Source: Soehngenia sp035406565
Lineage (GTDB): Bacteria; Bacillota; Clostridia; Tissierellales; Tissierellaceae
Assembly: GCA_035406565.1 (NCBI GenBank)
Contig: DAONLG010000005.1
Location: forward strand, 1 to 29,598
Direction of reading: 5' to 3'
DNA: 29,598 nt
In this document: piece after piece, positions 1 to 8,419 of the stretch
How positions within the stretch are numbered: the stretch's first letter is position 1
Layout: every line of letters begins with the position of its first letter
Notes under the pieces: model-generated
Database searches by the model: none
What the model was told of the DNA's origin: nothing
The model's input: the letters and a program-made list of their open reading frames with translations, nothing else
Program-made: the position numbers and the translations under genes

Positions 1-1663
1 ACAAATACGTTAAGTCTCGCTCTTGCTTTAACTTATTGAGTAAATTTATAATTTGAGCTCTGATAGAAACATCTAATGCTGAAATAGGCTCATCTGCGAT
101 TATAAACTCTGGCTCCATAACCAGTGCCCTTGCTATACCTATCCTCTGCCTTTGACCACCAGAAAATTCATGTGGAAATCTGGTTAAAAAATCTTTTAAG
201 AGTCCTACCTCCTCCATAGCTTTTTCAACCTTTCTCTTCCTATCTAATTCGTCTTCATATAATTTAAAGTTATAAAGTCCTTCAGAAACAATATAATCAA
301 CTTTTGCTCTTTCATTAAGAGATGCCATAGGGTCTTGGAAGATCATCTGCACACTCTGTCTAAAATTCTTTATATCATCTTTTTTCAATTTTTTGCTTAT
401 TAGCTTATCCTTAAAATATATTTCTCCCTCTGATATAGGGTGAATTTTCATAATAGCTCTGCCAATTGTTGTCTTTCCTGATCCACTTTCACCTACTAAC
501 GAAAAAGTTTCGCCCTTGTAAATATCAAAACTAACATCTTCAACAGCTTTAAATTGTTTACCGTCAAGCTTAAATTTTACCGTAACATTCTTCAGTGAAA
601 CTAAGACTTCTTTTTTTGCATTCTTTTTATTTTCTTCTTTTTTTTGTTTTCCATTATGCTCTAGTTTCTCAATGACTAAATTGTCGTGAGCTTTTTCATG
701 CAATGCCCAAGTCTTTGCATAATGAGTCTCTGACACTTTAAAAAATGGTGGTTCATACATTGTATCAATCTTTAGAGCATGGGGATTTCTCAGTGCGAAT
801 GCATCGCCTTTAATCTCTTTATACAAGTTTGGAGGAGTTCCTTTTATATAGTAAAGGTCTTCCCCTTTTAACCCTAGTTGAGGTAATGATAGTAAAAGTG
901 CTTTAGTATATGGGTGTTTTGGATCTTTAAAAATCTCATTGCTAAGACCATATTCAACTATTTGCCCTGCATACATGACAGCTACTCTATCAGCCACATT
1001 TGCTACTACACCTAAATCATGAGTTATGTAAATTACTGTCATGTTAAGTTCTTTTTGTAAATGTTTTATGAGCTTTAATATCTGTGCTTGTATAGTGACG
1101 TCTAAAGCTGTAGTTGGTTCATCACAAATCAATATCTCCGGCCTACAAGCTATTGCTGTAGCTATGACAACTCTTTGTCTCATACCTCCAGAGAATTCAT
1201 GAGGATATTGCTTATATCTTTTTTCTGTATCATCTATGCCAACCATTTTTAAAATCTCAATTGCTTCTTTCTTAGCTTCATCTTTAGGGGTATTCCTATG
1301 CCAAGTGATTACCTCTCTTATTTGTTCTCCAATAGTTTTAAGCGGATTCAAGGAAGTCATTGGATCTTGAAAAACCATCGCAATTTTTTTGCCTCTGATG
1401 GTTAACCACTCTTTTTCTGTTTTGAACTTTGCTAAATCCTTCCCGTCATAAATGAGCTCTCCTTGATCTATCCAACCATTTTTGTCTAGCATTCCGACAA
1501 ATGATTTTGTAAATACGCTCTTGCCTGATCCGCTTTCACCAACAATTGCTAAAGTTTCTCCTTTGTATAGATCCAATGAAGAATTTCTCACAGCAGTTAA
1601 TATTTTCCCACGAAGATTAAATTTTATTACTATATTTTTAGCTTCTAATATTTTAGTATCCAT
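1..1663 (-). CDS. oppDF: Oligopeptide ABC transporter, fused dual ATPase OppD-OppF (3' end outside window)
   Basis: Cytoplasmic ATPase of the peptide importer; one chain carries both nucleotide-binding domains. Domain 1 has a Walker A GESGSGKS near residues 42-49, a QDPMTSLNP Q-loop, the signature FSGGMRQR and Walker B ILICDEPTTALD. It ends with the OppD-type tail (KGDAFALRNPHALKID...PPFFKVSETH). A charged Lys/Glu linker follows, then domain 2 with Walker A GESGSGKTT near 391-399, QDPMASLNE, FSGGQRQR and FIIADEPISALD. I translated the frame from ATG 1663 to base 2 without a stop, about 554 codons; the end lies off the window. Start supported by an AGGAGG-like site just upstream. It sits 8 nt after oppC, as the last visible gene of the opp operon. 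Most Firmicutes encode OppD and OppF separately, so the fusion is notable. Family and role are firm; exact peptide range is unknown. Confidence 0.93.
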   Translation of the reverse strand, partial: MDTKILEAKNIVIKFNLRGKILTAVRNSSLDLYKGETLAIVGESGSGKSVFTKSFVGMLDKNGWIDQGELIYDGKDLAKFKTEKEWLTIRGKKIAMVFQDPMTSLNPLKTIGEQIREVITWHRNTPKDEAKKEAIEILKMVGIDDTEKRYKQYPHEFSGGMRQRVVIATAIACRPEILICDEPTTALDVTIQAQILKLIKHLQKELNMTVIYITHDLGVVANVADRVAVMYAGQIVEYGLSNEIFKDPKHPYTKALLLSLPQLGLKGEDLYYIKGTPPNLYKEIKGDAFALRNPHALKIDTMYEPPFFKVSETHYAKTWALHEKAHDNLVIEKLEHNGKQKKEENKKNAKKEVLVSLKNVTVKFKLDGKQFKAVEDVSFDIYKGETFSLVGESGSGKTTIGRAIMKIHPISEGEIYFKDKLISKKLKKDDIKNFRQSVQMIFQDPMASLNERAKVDYIVSEGLYNFKLYEDELDRKRKVEKAMEEVGLLKDFLTRFPHEFSGGQRQRIGIARALVMEPEFIIADEPISALDVSIRAQIINLLNKLKQERDLTYL

Positions 1664-1671
1664 ATTTCCTC

Positions 1672-2613
1672 CTACACGTGATTCTTAGGATCAGATGCAT
1701 CAGCAAATTTATTCCCTACGATATAGAATGAAATTGTTATGATGCATAAGACTAAAGTTGGATAGAGCATTTGATAAGGATAGAGCATAAAATTTGCTCT
1801 GCCTTGATTTACCATATTTCCCAAAGTGACCGTATCTAGAGGCAATCCCAATCCAACAAAACCTAAGAAAACTTCTGAACCTATGGAATAGGGCACGGTC
1901 AATGCTGCTTCCATTATAATCAAACTTACTAGATGAGGTATGATATTTTTAGTGACAATTCTTTTTAATGGTGTTCCTAAGCACTGCGAAGCAATATTAT
2001 ATTCACTTTCTCTTAGGGAAAGTACTTTATTTCTCATGAATTTAGCCTCTACAATCCATCCGCTTGACGCTAGTGCAATCACTATAGTAGTGAAACTTGG
2101 TTCGAGTATATAAGATAGAAGTATTAAGTACACCGTAGATGGGATATTTGTTATTATATTGTAAAGTTCAATCATAAACGGATCAATCTTTCTAACATAT
2201 CCCCATACAGCTCCAACAATGCTTCCTACTCCTACTTCTATCAATGCGATTACAAGCGCTAATAGCAAGGAATTTCTTGTCCCATACCATGTTCTTGACC
2301 ATATATCTCTTCCAAGCCCATCTGTGCCAAACCAATTTGTGCTGTTTGCATTTACATTCCATTTATCCATATCTAAAGTAACTTGCTGAGGATCTACATC
2401 AGAGATAACAGGATACAAAAAGCTAAATACGCTCAATACAACAATAACTGCCACTAAAAATATACTGAGTTTGCTTTTAAAAAAAGTTCTAAAAGTAGAT
2501 CTCCAGTAGGAGTAATTAGAATAACCACTTTCTTCTGATAAATGCTCATCTAGTGGTATTTCATCAAATAAGTCATCGGTTAAATCCACTCCATTATAAT
2601 ACATCTTATCCAT
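1672..2613 (-). CDS. oppC: Oligopeptide ABC transporter permease OppC
   Basis: Inner-membrane permease, partner of OppB in the peptide channel. The 313-residue protein has a cytoplasmic N-terminal extension of about 45 residues, a first membrane helix (about 49-70), a periplasmic-type loop with the typical NWFGTDGLGRDIWSRTWYGTRNS segment, then five further helices. The EAA loop contacting the ATPases is seen in EYNIASQCLGTPLKRIVTKNIIPH. The C-terminus DASDPK is a usual OppC ending. It lies 3 nt after oppB and 8 nt before oppDF, so it is co-transcribed and probably translationally coupled. Length is normal. No oddity seen. Confidence 0.94.
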   Translation of the reverse strand: MDKMYYNGVDLTDDLFDEIPLDEHLSEESGYSNYSYWRSTFRTFFKSKLSIFLVAVIVVLSVFSFLYPVISDVDPQQVTLDMDKWNVNANSTNWFGTDGLGRDIWSRTWYGTRNSLLLALVIALIEVGVGSIVGAVWGYVRKIDPFMIELYNIITNIPSTVYLILLSYILEPSFTTIVIALASSGWIVEAKFMRNKVLSLRESEYNIASQCLGTPLKRIVTKNIIPHLVSLIIMEAALTVPYSIGSEVFLGFVGLGLPLDTVTLGNMVNQGRANFMLYPYQMLYPTLVLCIITISFYIVGNKFADASDPKNHV

Positions 2614-2616
2614 CTC

Positions 2617-3558
2617 TTAATCCTCACTCTCTGTAAGCCTTATTCTAGGATCTATAAACACTATAAGCAGATCTCCTAAAAATACACCTAAAACTGAAAG
2701 AACTGAATAAATCAACACAAGCACTTGTACTAAATTATTATCCATCTGCTTTATTGAATCTATCAAGAGCCCTCCCATTCCCGGTATCGAATATAAGTTT
2801 TCGATAATTAATGATCCTGAAATGATCAATAGCAAATCAGATGGTATCCCAATAGCAATTGGTACAAATGCATTTCGAAGAACATGTTTTCTCATTACAT
2901 AACTTTCTGAAAGGCCTTTAACCTGCGCAAACTTTATATAGTCTCTATTAGCTTCGTCTACCATAAATCTTCTTAACCAAATTGCATACCAGGCTATACT
3001 TGACAATGACATGGAAATTGCTGGTAATATCCAAGATTCAGGCCTGTCTTTATAAAACAGCATTGGCAAGTCAAGTATTTTAGACACCCAAACTTGAAAC
3101 AAGAACAAATATATAAGACTTGGCACAGCTCTTACGATAACTGAGTAAAATGTTCCAAGGTTATCTACGATCTTTCCCTTGTATCGGGCCATGAGTATAC
3201 CCATCGGTATACCTAGGCCCATGCTGATAACTATACTTGCAAATCCAAATACAGCAGAGTAGCTTATCTTTTCTTTTAATATTGTAGTTATGCTTAATTT
3301 AGGGTATACAGTTATGCTTCTTCCTAAATCTCCATGAAATATATTCACTATGAAATTTTTGAATTGTGTCAGTGGTGGGTCCAATACACCTATGCTCTTT
3401 AAATATGCATGCCTCATTTCTTCAGTCATAGTCAAATAGTCATCCCTTGTAAAATAACCCGAAGTGGGCATCAATCTCAGCAGCATGAATACAACAAATA
3501 TGACTATCCATATAGTAATAAATGATTGAACTGATCTTTTGAGAATGTATTTTTTCAT
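2617..3558 (-). CDS. oppB: Oligopeptide ABC transporter permease OppB
   Basis: Inner-membrane permease of the peptide importer. The 313-residue sequence starts with MKKYILKRSVQSFITIWIVIF, the standard OppB first helix, followed by an extracytoplasmic loop (about 30-100) ending GDLGRSITVYPKLS. Five more helices follow. The EAA loop is DYIKFAQVKGLSESYVMRKHVLRNA, and the ending FIDPRIR is typical of the family. Only 2 nt separate it from oppA and 3 nt from oppC, so the four genes form one operon. Normal length and no lost motif. Confidence 0.94.
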   Translation of the reverse strand: MKKYILKRSVQSFITIWIVIFVVFMLLRLMPTSGYFTRDDYLTMTEEMRHAYLKSIGVLDPPLTQFKNFIVNIFHGDLGRSITVYPKLSITTILKEKISYSAVFGFASIVISMGLGIPMGILMARYKGKIVDNLGTFYSVIVRAVPSLIYLFLFQVWVSKILDLPMLFYKDRPESWILPAISMSLSSIAWYAIWLRRFMVDEANRDYIKFAQVKGLSESYVMRKHVLRNAFVPIAIGIPSDLLLIISGSLIIENLYSIPGMGGLLIDSIKQMDNNLVQVLVLIYSVLSVLGVFLGDLLIVFIDPRIRLTESED

Positions 3559-3560
3559 AC

Positions 3561-5462
3561 CTAATTCCCTTCTTGGAATAATTTCTTAATTTCTTCTTCG
3601 TGTTGTGCTTTTAATTGTTCATATTGTTCTTTAGTAACTGGATCAGACTGAATTTTTGAGCCTTTCATTTTGTATTTTGTCAACCCAAATTGTCCTTTTG
3701 GAGTTTGGAAAGGAACCTCTTTACTCATATAGTAAGACCCTCCACCTGTCATATAAGGCATTATTATTACATTATCCAGCATGTATTTTTCAGCTTCTGA
3801 GAATATGGTGTATCTCTCAACTAAATCACTCTTTGATGATCCTTCTTCGACTAACTTGTCAAATTCTTCGACAGTATATCCCCCTTCATTTAAACTGCCA
3901 TCAGTTGTTAGTCTTTCAAGATTAGCTGAAGGATCAGCAAACTTGAAGCTATACGAATCATCGACTAAATCAAAATTCATTGGACTGAAGACTTCGTCTT
4001 GGAAACTAGTTGCAGCATATCCAACTATTACATTTACATACTCTTCACCTAAATTTTGTTTTAACATCTCAGCGATAAGCAAAGCCTTTTTTGTCTCCAC
4101 AGGATCTGTTGTAGTAGCTAAAACTAAATCAACAGGCAATTCCCCATCTACGTCGAATTTAGCTATCCTGTCCATATCAACCGATCCACTCTCTACGCCA
4201 TTTATAGTTCCATCGTCACTGCATAGCTCTTCGACAGCTTTTTTCATATATTCTTTAGCTAACTCTGGATCATAAGGATTGTTTTCTTTAAAAGGTTTTA
4301 AATTTGGATAATCAGTATAATCTACTCCATTTGGATCAAATACAGTATCTTCTGGAGTAATTGTGTTTCGTATGAAAAATTCAGGTTGATTTGGCTCATA
4401 AAGTGAAGATATTTTAACTCTATCTATTCCATATAACAATGCTTTTCTAAAGTTTAAATTGTTTACAAATGTTTTATACTCTGGATTTTTAGATTGATAA
4501 TTCATAGTAAACCAAAAAGTGACTGTATTTTTCTCTTTCAAGTTAACATACTTTTCCCATTCGGTCCCTTTTAGAGCTTTCAATTGTTCTGCTGACACTG
4601 AGCAGCTTGTAAGCTCTCCTCTTTGAAACATCTCTAAACCTGTTATTTCATCTCCTACTTTTTGCAAATTTATTTCTCTTACAGTTATATTGTCTTTGTC
4701 CCAATAGTTGTCATTCTTAGACAATACGATTAACTTATCTCTTTCCCACGTAGATATGTAGTAGCCGCCATTATAAAGTAGAGTTTCTTTTGATGTAGCA
4801 AAGTCTTCTCCTACTTCATTTAAAAATTCTTTCTCTACTGGATAAAATAGTTCCATTACTAAATACGATAGAAAATATGGAGTAGACGTATCAAGAGTAT
4901 ATTCTAGTGTGTATTCATCTAATGCTTTTACTCCAACGGTCTCTTCAAATGAATTTTCTACTTCTTCTCTAGTCATTCCAATATCTATGCCTTCATCAAT
5001 ATCAGCTAAATTGTAATAATAGTCAGAAATGCCTTTAATTACACTTGATATTGTTTTAAAATTCTTTGCTGCATTCATGGGGTCGGCGATGTATCTAATG
5101 CCCTCAACGAAATCATCTGCTGTCACTTTGTATTCTGTCTTTTGGCCATTGCTATCTACCCAATATACATCTGGTCTTAATTTAAATGTCCACACCGTGT
5201 AGTCTTCATTATTCGTCCAACTTTCAGCTAAAGACGGTACAACCATGCCATATTTATCGTTTTCCACAAGCCCATCAATAGTATTGGCAATTATTGTATA
5301 TCCTGTAACCGAGGATAAATCATAAGGATTTATGGTTTTATATTCTCCTGAAAAAGTACCATAAAATACATCCTCATAATCTCCTGATTCACTGTTTGAA
5401 CATCCTGCTACAAAAACTAATAACATAGTGAATATGAGTAGCCATGAAACAGATTTTTTCAT
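3561..5462 (-). CDS. oppA: Oligopeptide-binding lipoprotein OppA (SBP family 5)
   Basis: Extracytoplasmic peptide receptor anchored by lipid. A lipoprotein signal peptide is evident: KK at 2-3, hydrophobic core, lipobox VAGC with Cys21. The mature part opens with the family 5 pattern (GTFSGEYKTINPYDLSS...ANTIDGLVENDKYGMVVPSLAESW...YTVWTFKLRPDVYW), and the length of 633 residues is usual for OppA of low-GC Gram-positives. RBS AGGAGGG lies just before the ATG. It is the first gene of oppA-B-C-DF. A sigma-54 type promoter is placed about 33 nt upstream of the start codon, suggesting regulated peptide uptake by an enhancer-binding protein. Substrate range (di-, tri- or oligopeptide) cannot be read from sequence; the large size favours oligopeptides. 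Confidence 0.93.
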   Translation of the reverse strand: MKKSVSWLLIFTMLLVFVAGCSNSESGDYEDVFYGTFSGEYKTINPYDLSSVTGYTIIANTIDGLVENDKYGMVVPSLAESWTNNEDYTVWTFKLRPDVYWVDSNGQKTEYKVTADDFVEGIRYIADPMNAAKNFKTISSVIKGISDYYYNLADIDEGIDIGMTREEVENSFEETVGVKALDEYTLEYTLDTSTPYFLSYLVMELFYPVEKEFLNEVGEDFATSKETLLYNGGYYISTWERDKLIVLSKNDNYWDKDNITVREINLQKVGDEITGLEMFQRGELTSCSVSAEQLKALKGTEWEKYVNLKEKNTVTFWFTMNYQSKNPEYKTFVNNLNFRKALLYGIDRVKISSLYEPNQPEFFIRNTITPEDTVFDPNGVDYTDYPNLKPFKENNPYDPELAKEYMKKAVEELCSDDGTINGVESGSVDMDRIAKFDVDGELPVDLVLATTTDPVETKKALLIAEMLKQNLGEEYVNVIVGYAATSFQDEVFSPMNFDLVDDSYSFKFADPSANLERLTTDGSLNEGGYTVEEFDKLVEEGSSKSDLVERYTIFSEAEKYMLDNVIIMPYMTGGGSYYMSKEVPFQTPKGQFGLTKYKMKGSKIQSDPVTKEQYEQLKAQHEEEIKKLFQEGN

Positions 5463-5494
5463 ATATTTCCCTCCTAATCAATTTGCTATATAAT

Positions 5495-5511
5495 ATTGCA
5501 AAAATTGTGCC
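5495..5511 (-). promoter_or_regulatory. Sigma-54 (RpoN) promoter of the opp operon
   Basis: On the minus strand the sequence reads TTGGCACAATTTTTGCA. It matches the -24/-12 consensus (TTGGCACG-N4-TTGCA) at every fixed position but one, with exactly 10 nt between the invariant GG and GC. Transcription would start near 5484, leaving a short leader with AGGAGGG before the oppA ATG. A sigma-70 reading is also possible (TTGGCA, 17 nt, TATAGC) but clearly weaker. Confidence 0.8.
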
Positions 5512-5545
5512 AACTTAAATGTGTGATGTTAACTAAGCTTAAAAA

Positions 5546-5607
5546 TATAAAAAAAGCTATTTGGTGGATTATTGGTTGATTACCAATGAAATTATCACCA
5601 AATAGCT
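5546..5607 (-). terminator. Hairpin terminator after the DUF3784 gene (possible upstream activator site for opp)
   Basis: A perfect 12-bp inverted repeat (AGCTATTTGGTG at 5555-5566, CACCAAATAGCT at 5596-5607) encloses a second small stem (ATTGGT 5571-5576, ACCAAT 5582-5587). On the minus strand it is followed by a T-rich run, as a Rho-independent terminator for the gene ending at 5615. It also lies about 70-120 bp upstream of the predicted sigma-54 start, where enhancer-binding proteins bind, so a dual role is possible. Confidence 0.65.
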
Positions 5608-5614
5608 GATTTTT

Positions 5615-6355
5615 CTAATCTTTATAGTAGTTTTCCATATTTTCAAAAGCTTTAGTAGTTTCTTCTTTTTCTCCTAAATTGATAATTATATATTGACTGT
5701 CTACTTTCATGTAAATAAAAGGGGGATTTTTAGAATCTAAGTAGAGCTTTACTTTTCCGTATTCTTTTGTTTTAAAATATCCTTTATTCTTCCCTGCAAT
5801 ACTTGATCCATTTGTCCTCATTTCTATTGTTGGCAAATCATCTCTCAACTCTAGTTCTTGAATTTCTTCCCAACGGTATAATTCTCCATACATGCCCTTA
5901 AACTCCACTCCTATTTCGTCGATCTCCATGTCAACAGGTTGTAAAGATCTAAACATCATCACTCCGACAAATATGAGTATAGGTATGGTTATTATCAAAC
6001 TTATCAAAGTACCTTTATCTTTGGATTTAAAAATATTTTCTCTTTTATTGTGATCGTATCTTTGTGCTTTTATTAAAAGCAAGATAGTTGATATTATAAA
6101 TATAACTATAAAAAATGCATTGAATCTAGATGTAAATTCAGGATAAAAATGAGAAGATATCCCTATCAATATAAATAAACTTCCCACAAAGTACATATAA
6201 ATTCCCATCAACTTTCCTAATCCTTCAGTGTCAACATTCTTTTTCTTATCTTTGGACATAGTATTGTAACCAGAAATGAGAAAATACCATTTAAGTTTAT
6301 GTACGGCAAAACCTAGGAAAATAAATATTACGCCTATAGTAACTAATATCCACAT
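5615..6355 (-). CDS. DUF3784 membrane protein with C-terminal PH-like domain
   Basis: Membrane protein of unknown function, 246 residues. The N-terminal half fits the DUF3784 family: first helix at about 2-18, the motif LISGYNTMSKDKKK (about 26-39), then helices at about 48-68 and 78-96. A fourth helix (about 116-134) leads into a soluble region (about 140-245) with alternating strands (EIGVEFKGMYGELYRWEEIQELELR...) and a final helix, resembling small bacterial PH-like domains. It has its own sigma-70 promoter at 6386-6414, a GGGGGA ribosome site and a terminator after it, so it is monocistronic. The DUF3784 call is by remembered motif; the PH-like reading is inference. Confidence 0.75.
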   Translation of the reverse strand: MWILVTIGVIFIFLGFAVHKLKWYFLISGYNTMSKDKKKNVDTEGLGKLMGIYMYFVGSLFILIGISSHFYPEFTSRFNAFFIVIFIISTILLLIKAQRYDHNKRENIFKSKDKGTLISLIITIPILIFVGVMMFRSLQPVDMEIDEIGVEFKGMYGELYRWEEIQELELRDDLPTIEMRTNGSSIAGKNKGYFKTKEYGKVKLYLDSKNPPFIYMKVDSQYIIINLGEKEETTKAFENMENYYKD

Positions 6356-6385
6356 AGATAATCCCCCTTTAAGCCTTTAGTTACC

Positions 6386-6414
6386 ATTATATTCCATAAA
6401 CACATTAAAATCAA
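6386..6414 (-). promoter_or_regulatory. Sigma-70 type promoter of the DUF3784 gene
   Basis: Minus strand shows TTGATT (6409-6414), a 17-nt spacer and a perfect TATAAT (6386-6391), about 31 nt upstream of the start codon at 6355. It lies in the short gap after the HD-GYP gene. Confidence 0.7.
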
Positions 6415-6430
6415 TAATAGGGAATATTTC

Positions 6431-8125
6431 TTATTCTTCAAACAACTCCTTTGCTTTCTTTTTTAGTTCAGCTTGCTTTTTAAAGATCTGCCTAAAAATC
6501 ACATCTCGCGTAGCTTCTGGAATTCCAATAAATTTAAAATCTGCATAAATCTTATTTTCAATCTTTATAGTTCTTATTATCTCTCCTTGAACTAGTGTAT
6601 TTTCTTCATCAAATTTAATGACAATCGCATTTACATCATCTAAATTTAAGTCTCCTGCATCTTCTTCATCGATGTAAAAGCTTAGTGAGTCACCGCCGAT
6701 TTTATTTATTGTTGTTTTAGTTCCAATGCTCTTGCCAACAATCAAATTCCCTTCAATTTCCCAGGACATGCTAAAAAAATTAGCTGATGGTTTTGGAGTA
6801 ATATCAGATATATAAATATTGCTGTCTTCCCAATTTATGATTTTTATATCGTATTCATATACCATTCCCTTGCTTTGAGTGTAAAACACAGCTTCTGAAG
6901 ATTTATCTATGCTATCCCCATTATTTTTAAAATCATTTATGTTTACTTTAAATTCATATCCTATGTTTTTCTTAATTAAAGTCCCTTGAAGGTTTTTAAT
7001 TCCATTAAGTTGGGGAACAACCAATGTCCCTAAGAGCAGAGGTTCTTCTAAAATTGTATTCTCCATTCTCTTGTTGTTCACTAATATATTTATCATAAGT
7101 CTCGATAATTTAGGATCAAATTGTTTTCCAGCGTTTAATCTCACTTGGTTTATTACATTATCAATAGAACTTTCATCTCTATATGCTCTTTTAGATAGCA
7201 TAGCATCTACAGCATCAGCTAAAAATATTATTCTGCTTTCAAGTAGAATACTATTGCCCTTAATCTTATTTGGGTAGCCTGAACCATCAAATCTTTCATG
7301 ATGTTGTAATATTATCTCTTCAATCCCTGAAAGCGAATTATTCTTTTTAAGAATATCCTTTAATATATTGTACCCATACACTGAATGCTTTTCAATTTCT
7401 CTTCTTTCTTCATCTGTTAAGCTACCTTTTTTGTTTAAAATTCTGCTGTCAATAAATAATTTTCCGACATCATGTAACAACGCTGCCATATACAGCTTTT
7501 CAAGCCTTTCTTGTGGAAAACCAAGAGTCTGTCCCAATAGGTTTGATAAGTACGCAACGTTATAAGGATGAGATTTCATCAAAGGGTCTTTTTCATTTAT
7601 TATCTCAAAGATTAAGTGAATAAAATTCTTAAAATATTGCTCATCTAATGAGCTTATATAGTGAATTGAGTATTTATCAGAAATTTTTTCAACTAACAAA
7701 GATACTTTTTCCTCTTCTAATTTACTAATAAGTAAATCTATATCCTCATAGCCACCTTTTAGGTGGAGAGTGCCTATTAGCATCTTGCTGTTATCTTTGT
7801 TCATAAACAATGGTATGTAAAGCTCTGACTCAGATACTTTTTCATCTTTCCCAATAAACAATACTTTTCTTTCTTTAATTAATTTCTTAATATAGTCGTC
7901 TTCAATATCACTGTTAAAATAGTATATGTTGTTTTTATTTATATGAAATTTATCAGTCTTATTATCGATATTTTGAGTAATTCGAAACCCAAGTACATTG
8001 TCATCATTAAAAACTATTATCTCCCAATCTTTAAACTCCAATATGTCTTTTAAATCATTGCATGATTGGATCAATTCTTTACGGTTATCTTTATTTAGAA
8101 CTTTTAAATCAATGCTTTTAAGCAT
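6431..8125 (-). CDS. HD-GYP domain c-di-GMP phosphodiesterase with degenerate PilZ-like C-terminus
   Basis: Likely hydrolyses the second messenger cyclic di-GMP in the cytoplasm. The 564-residue protein has no membrane helix. Residues 1-150 look like a GAF-type sensor fold (divergent). Residues about 170-350 are an HD-GYP domain with all landmarks: H186, ALLHDVGK with H218-D219, H247, HHERFDGSGYP at 275-285 and the DAVDAM segment. Residues about 365-560 resemble a YcgR-N plus PilZ module, ending with IYADFKFIGIPEATRDVIFRQIFKKQ as PilZ domains do. However, the RxxxR motif that grips c-di-GMP is not visible and D/NxSxxG is changed to NKIGGDSL. So catalysis seems intact but PilZ ligand binding may be lost. 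Start ATG follows GGAGGGGAG. An unusual inverted repeat lies in the 5' region. Confidence 0.85.
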   Translation of the reverse strand: MLKSIDLKVLNKDNRKELIQSCNDLKDILEFKDWEIIVFNDDNVLGFRITQNIDNKTDKFHINKNNIYYFNSDIEDDYIKKLIKERKVLFIGKDEKVSESELYIPLFMNKDNSKMLIGTLHLKGGYEDIDLLISKLEEEKVSLLVEKISDKYSIHYISSLDEQYFKNFIHLIFEIINEKDPLMKSHPYNVAYLSNLLGQTLGFPQERLEKLYMAALLHDVGKLFIDSRILNKKGSLTDEERREIEKHSVYGYNILKDILKKNNSLSGIEEIILQHHERFDGSGYPNKIKGNSILLESRIIFLADAVDAMLSKRAYRDESSIDNVINQVRLNAGKQFDPKLSRLMINILVNNKRMENTILEEPLLLGTLVVPQLNGIKNLQGTLIKKNIGYEFKVNINDFKNNGDSIDKSSEAVFYTQSKGMVYEYDIKIINWEDSNIYISDITPKPSANFFSMSWEIEGNLIVGKSIGTKTTINKIGGDSLSFYIDEEDAGDLNLDDVNAIVIKFDEENTLVQGEIIRTIKIENKIYADFKFIGIPEATRDVIFRQIFKKQAELKKKAKELFEE

Positions 8126-8135
8126 ACACTCCCCT

Positions 8136-8180
8136 CCACCGACAAATAGTTAGATTTAATCTTATCTATTATATCGGTGG
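8136..8180 (-). promoter_or_regulatory. Inverted repeat and -10 box in the HD-GYP 5' region
   Basis: Arms CCACCGA/TCGGTGG (8174-8180 and 8136-8142) surround a smaller potential stem (AGAT/ATCT, AATAG/CTATT). The right arm runs directly into the GGAGGGG ribosome site of the HD-GYP gene. A TATAAT sequence (8168-8173, minus) lies just inside the left arm, but no good -35 box is at 16-18 nt. It could be an operator or, if transcription starts further up, a translation-blocking hairpin. It does not match the c-di-GMP riboswitch consensus as I know it. Confidence 0.4.
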
Positions 8181-8203
8181 AAATTTTTAGAATTTAAGTT
8201 CAA

Positions 8204-8410
8204 TCAATCCCTTCTGTATTCCAAAATATCACCCGGTTGACAATCCAAGGCCTCGCAAATTGCATTTAATGTTTGAAATCTAATAGCTTTTGCCTTTCCA
8301 TTTTTTAATATCGAAATATTTGCCATTGTTATACCCACTTTTTCAGATAATTCAGTGACGCTCATTTTCCTTTTTGCAAGCATTACATCTAAATTTACTA
8401 TAATTGCCAT
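8204..8410 (-). CDS. XRE-family small transcriptional regulator (YozG-like)
   Basis: DNA-binding protein of 68 residues that is little more than one helix-turn-helix: VMLAKRKMSVTELSEKVGITMANISILKNGKAKAIRFQTLNAICEALDCQPGDILEY. The ending 'LDCQPGDILEY' is typical of the small Cro/CI-like regulators paired with DUF2975 membrane proteins. It lies 9 nt downstream of the DUF2975 gene with RBS GAGGTGGAG. The operator-like repeats before the pair (8912-8950) suggest that it represses its own operon. The signal sensed is unknown. Confidence 0.88.
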   Translation of the reverse strand: MAIIVNLDVMLAKRKMSVTELSEKVGITMANISILKNGKAKAIRFQTLNAICEALDCQPGDILEYRRD

Positions 8411-8419
8411 AACTCCACC

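Noticed and set aside
3781..4275. Plus-strand frame within oppA
   Set aside because: Low-complexity Ser/Thr-rich translation opposite a well-supported OppA; no ribosome site or motif.
8126..8203. c-di-GMP riboswitch before the HD-GYP gene
   Set aside because: The gap is under 80 nt and I do not find the GEMM core sequences; only a simple inverted repeat is visible.
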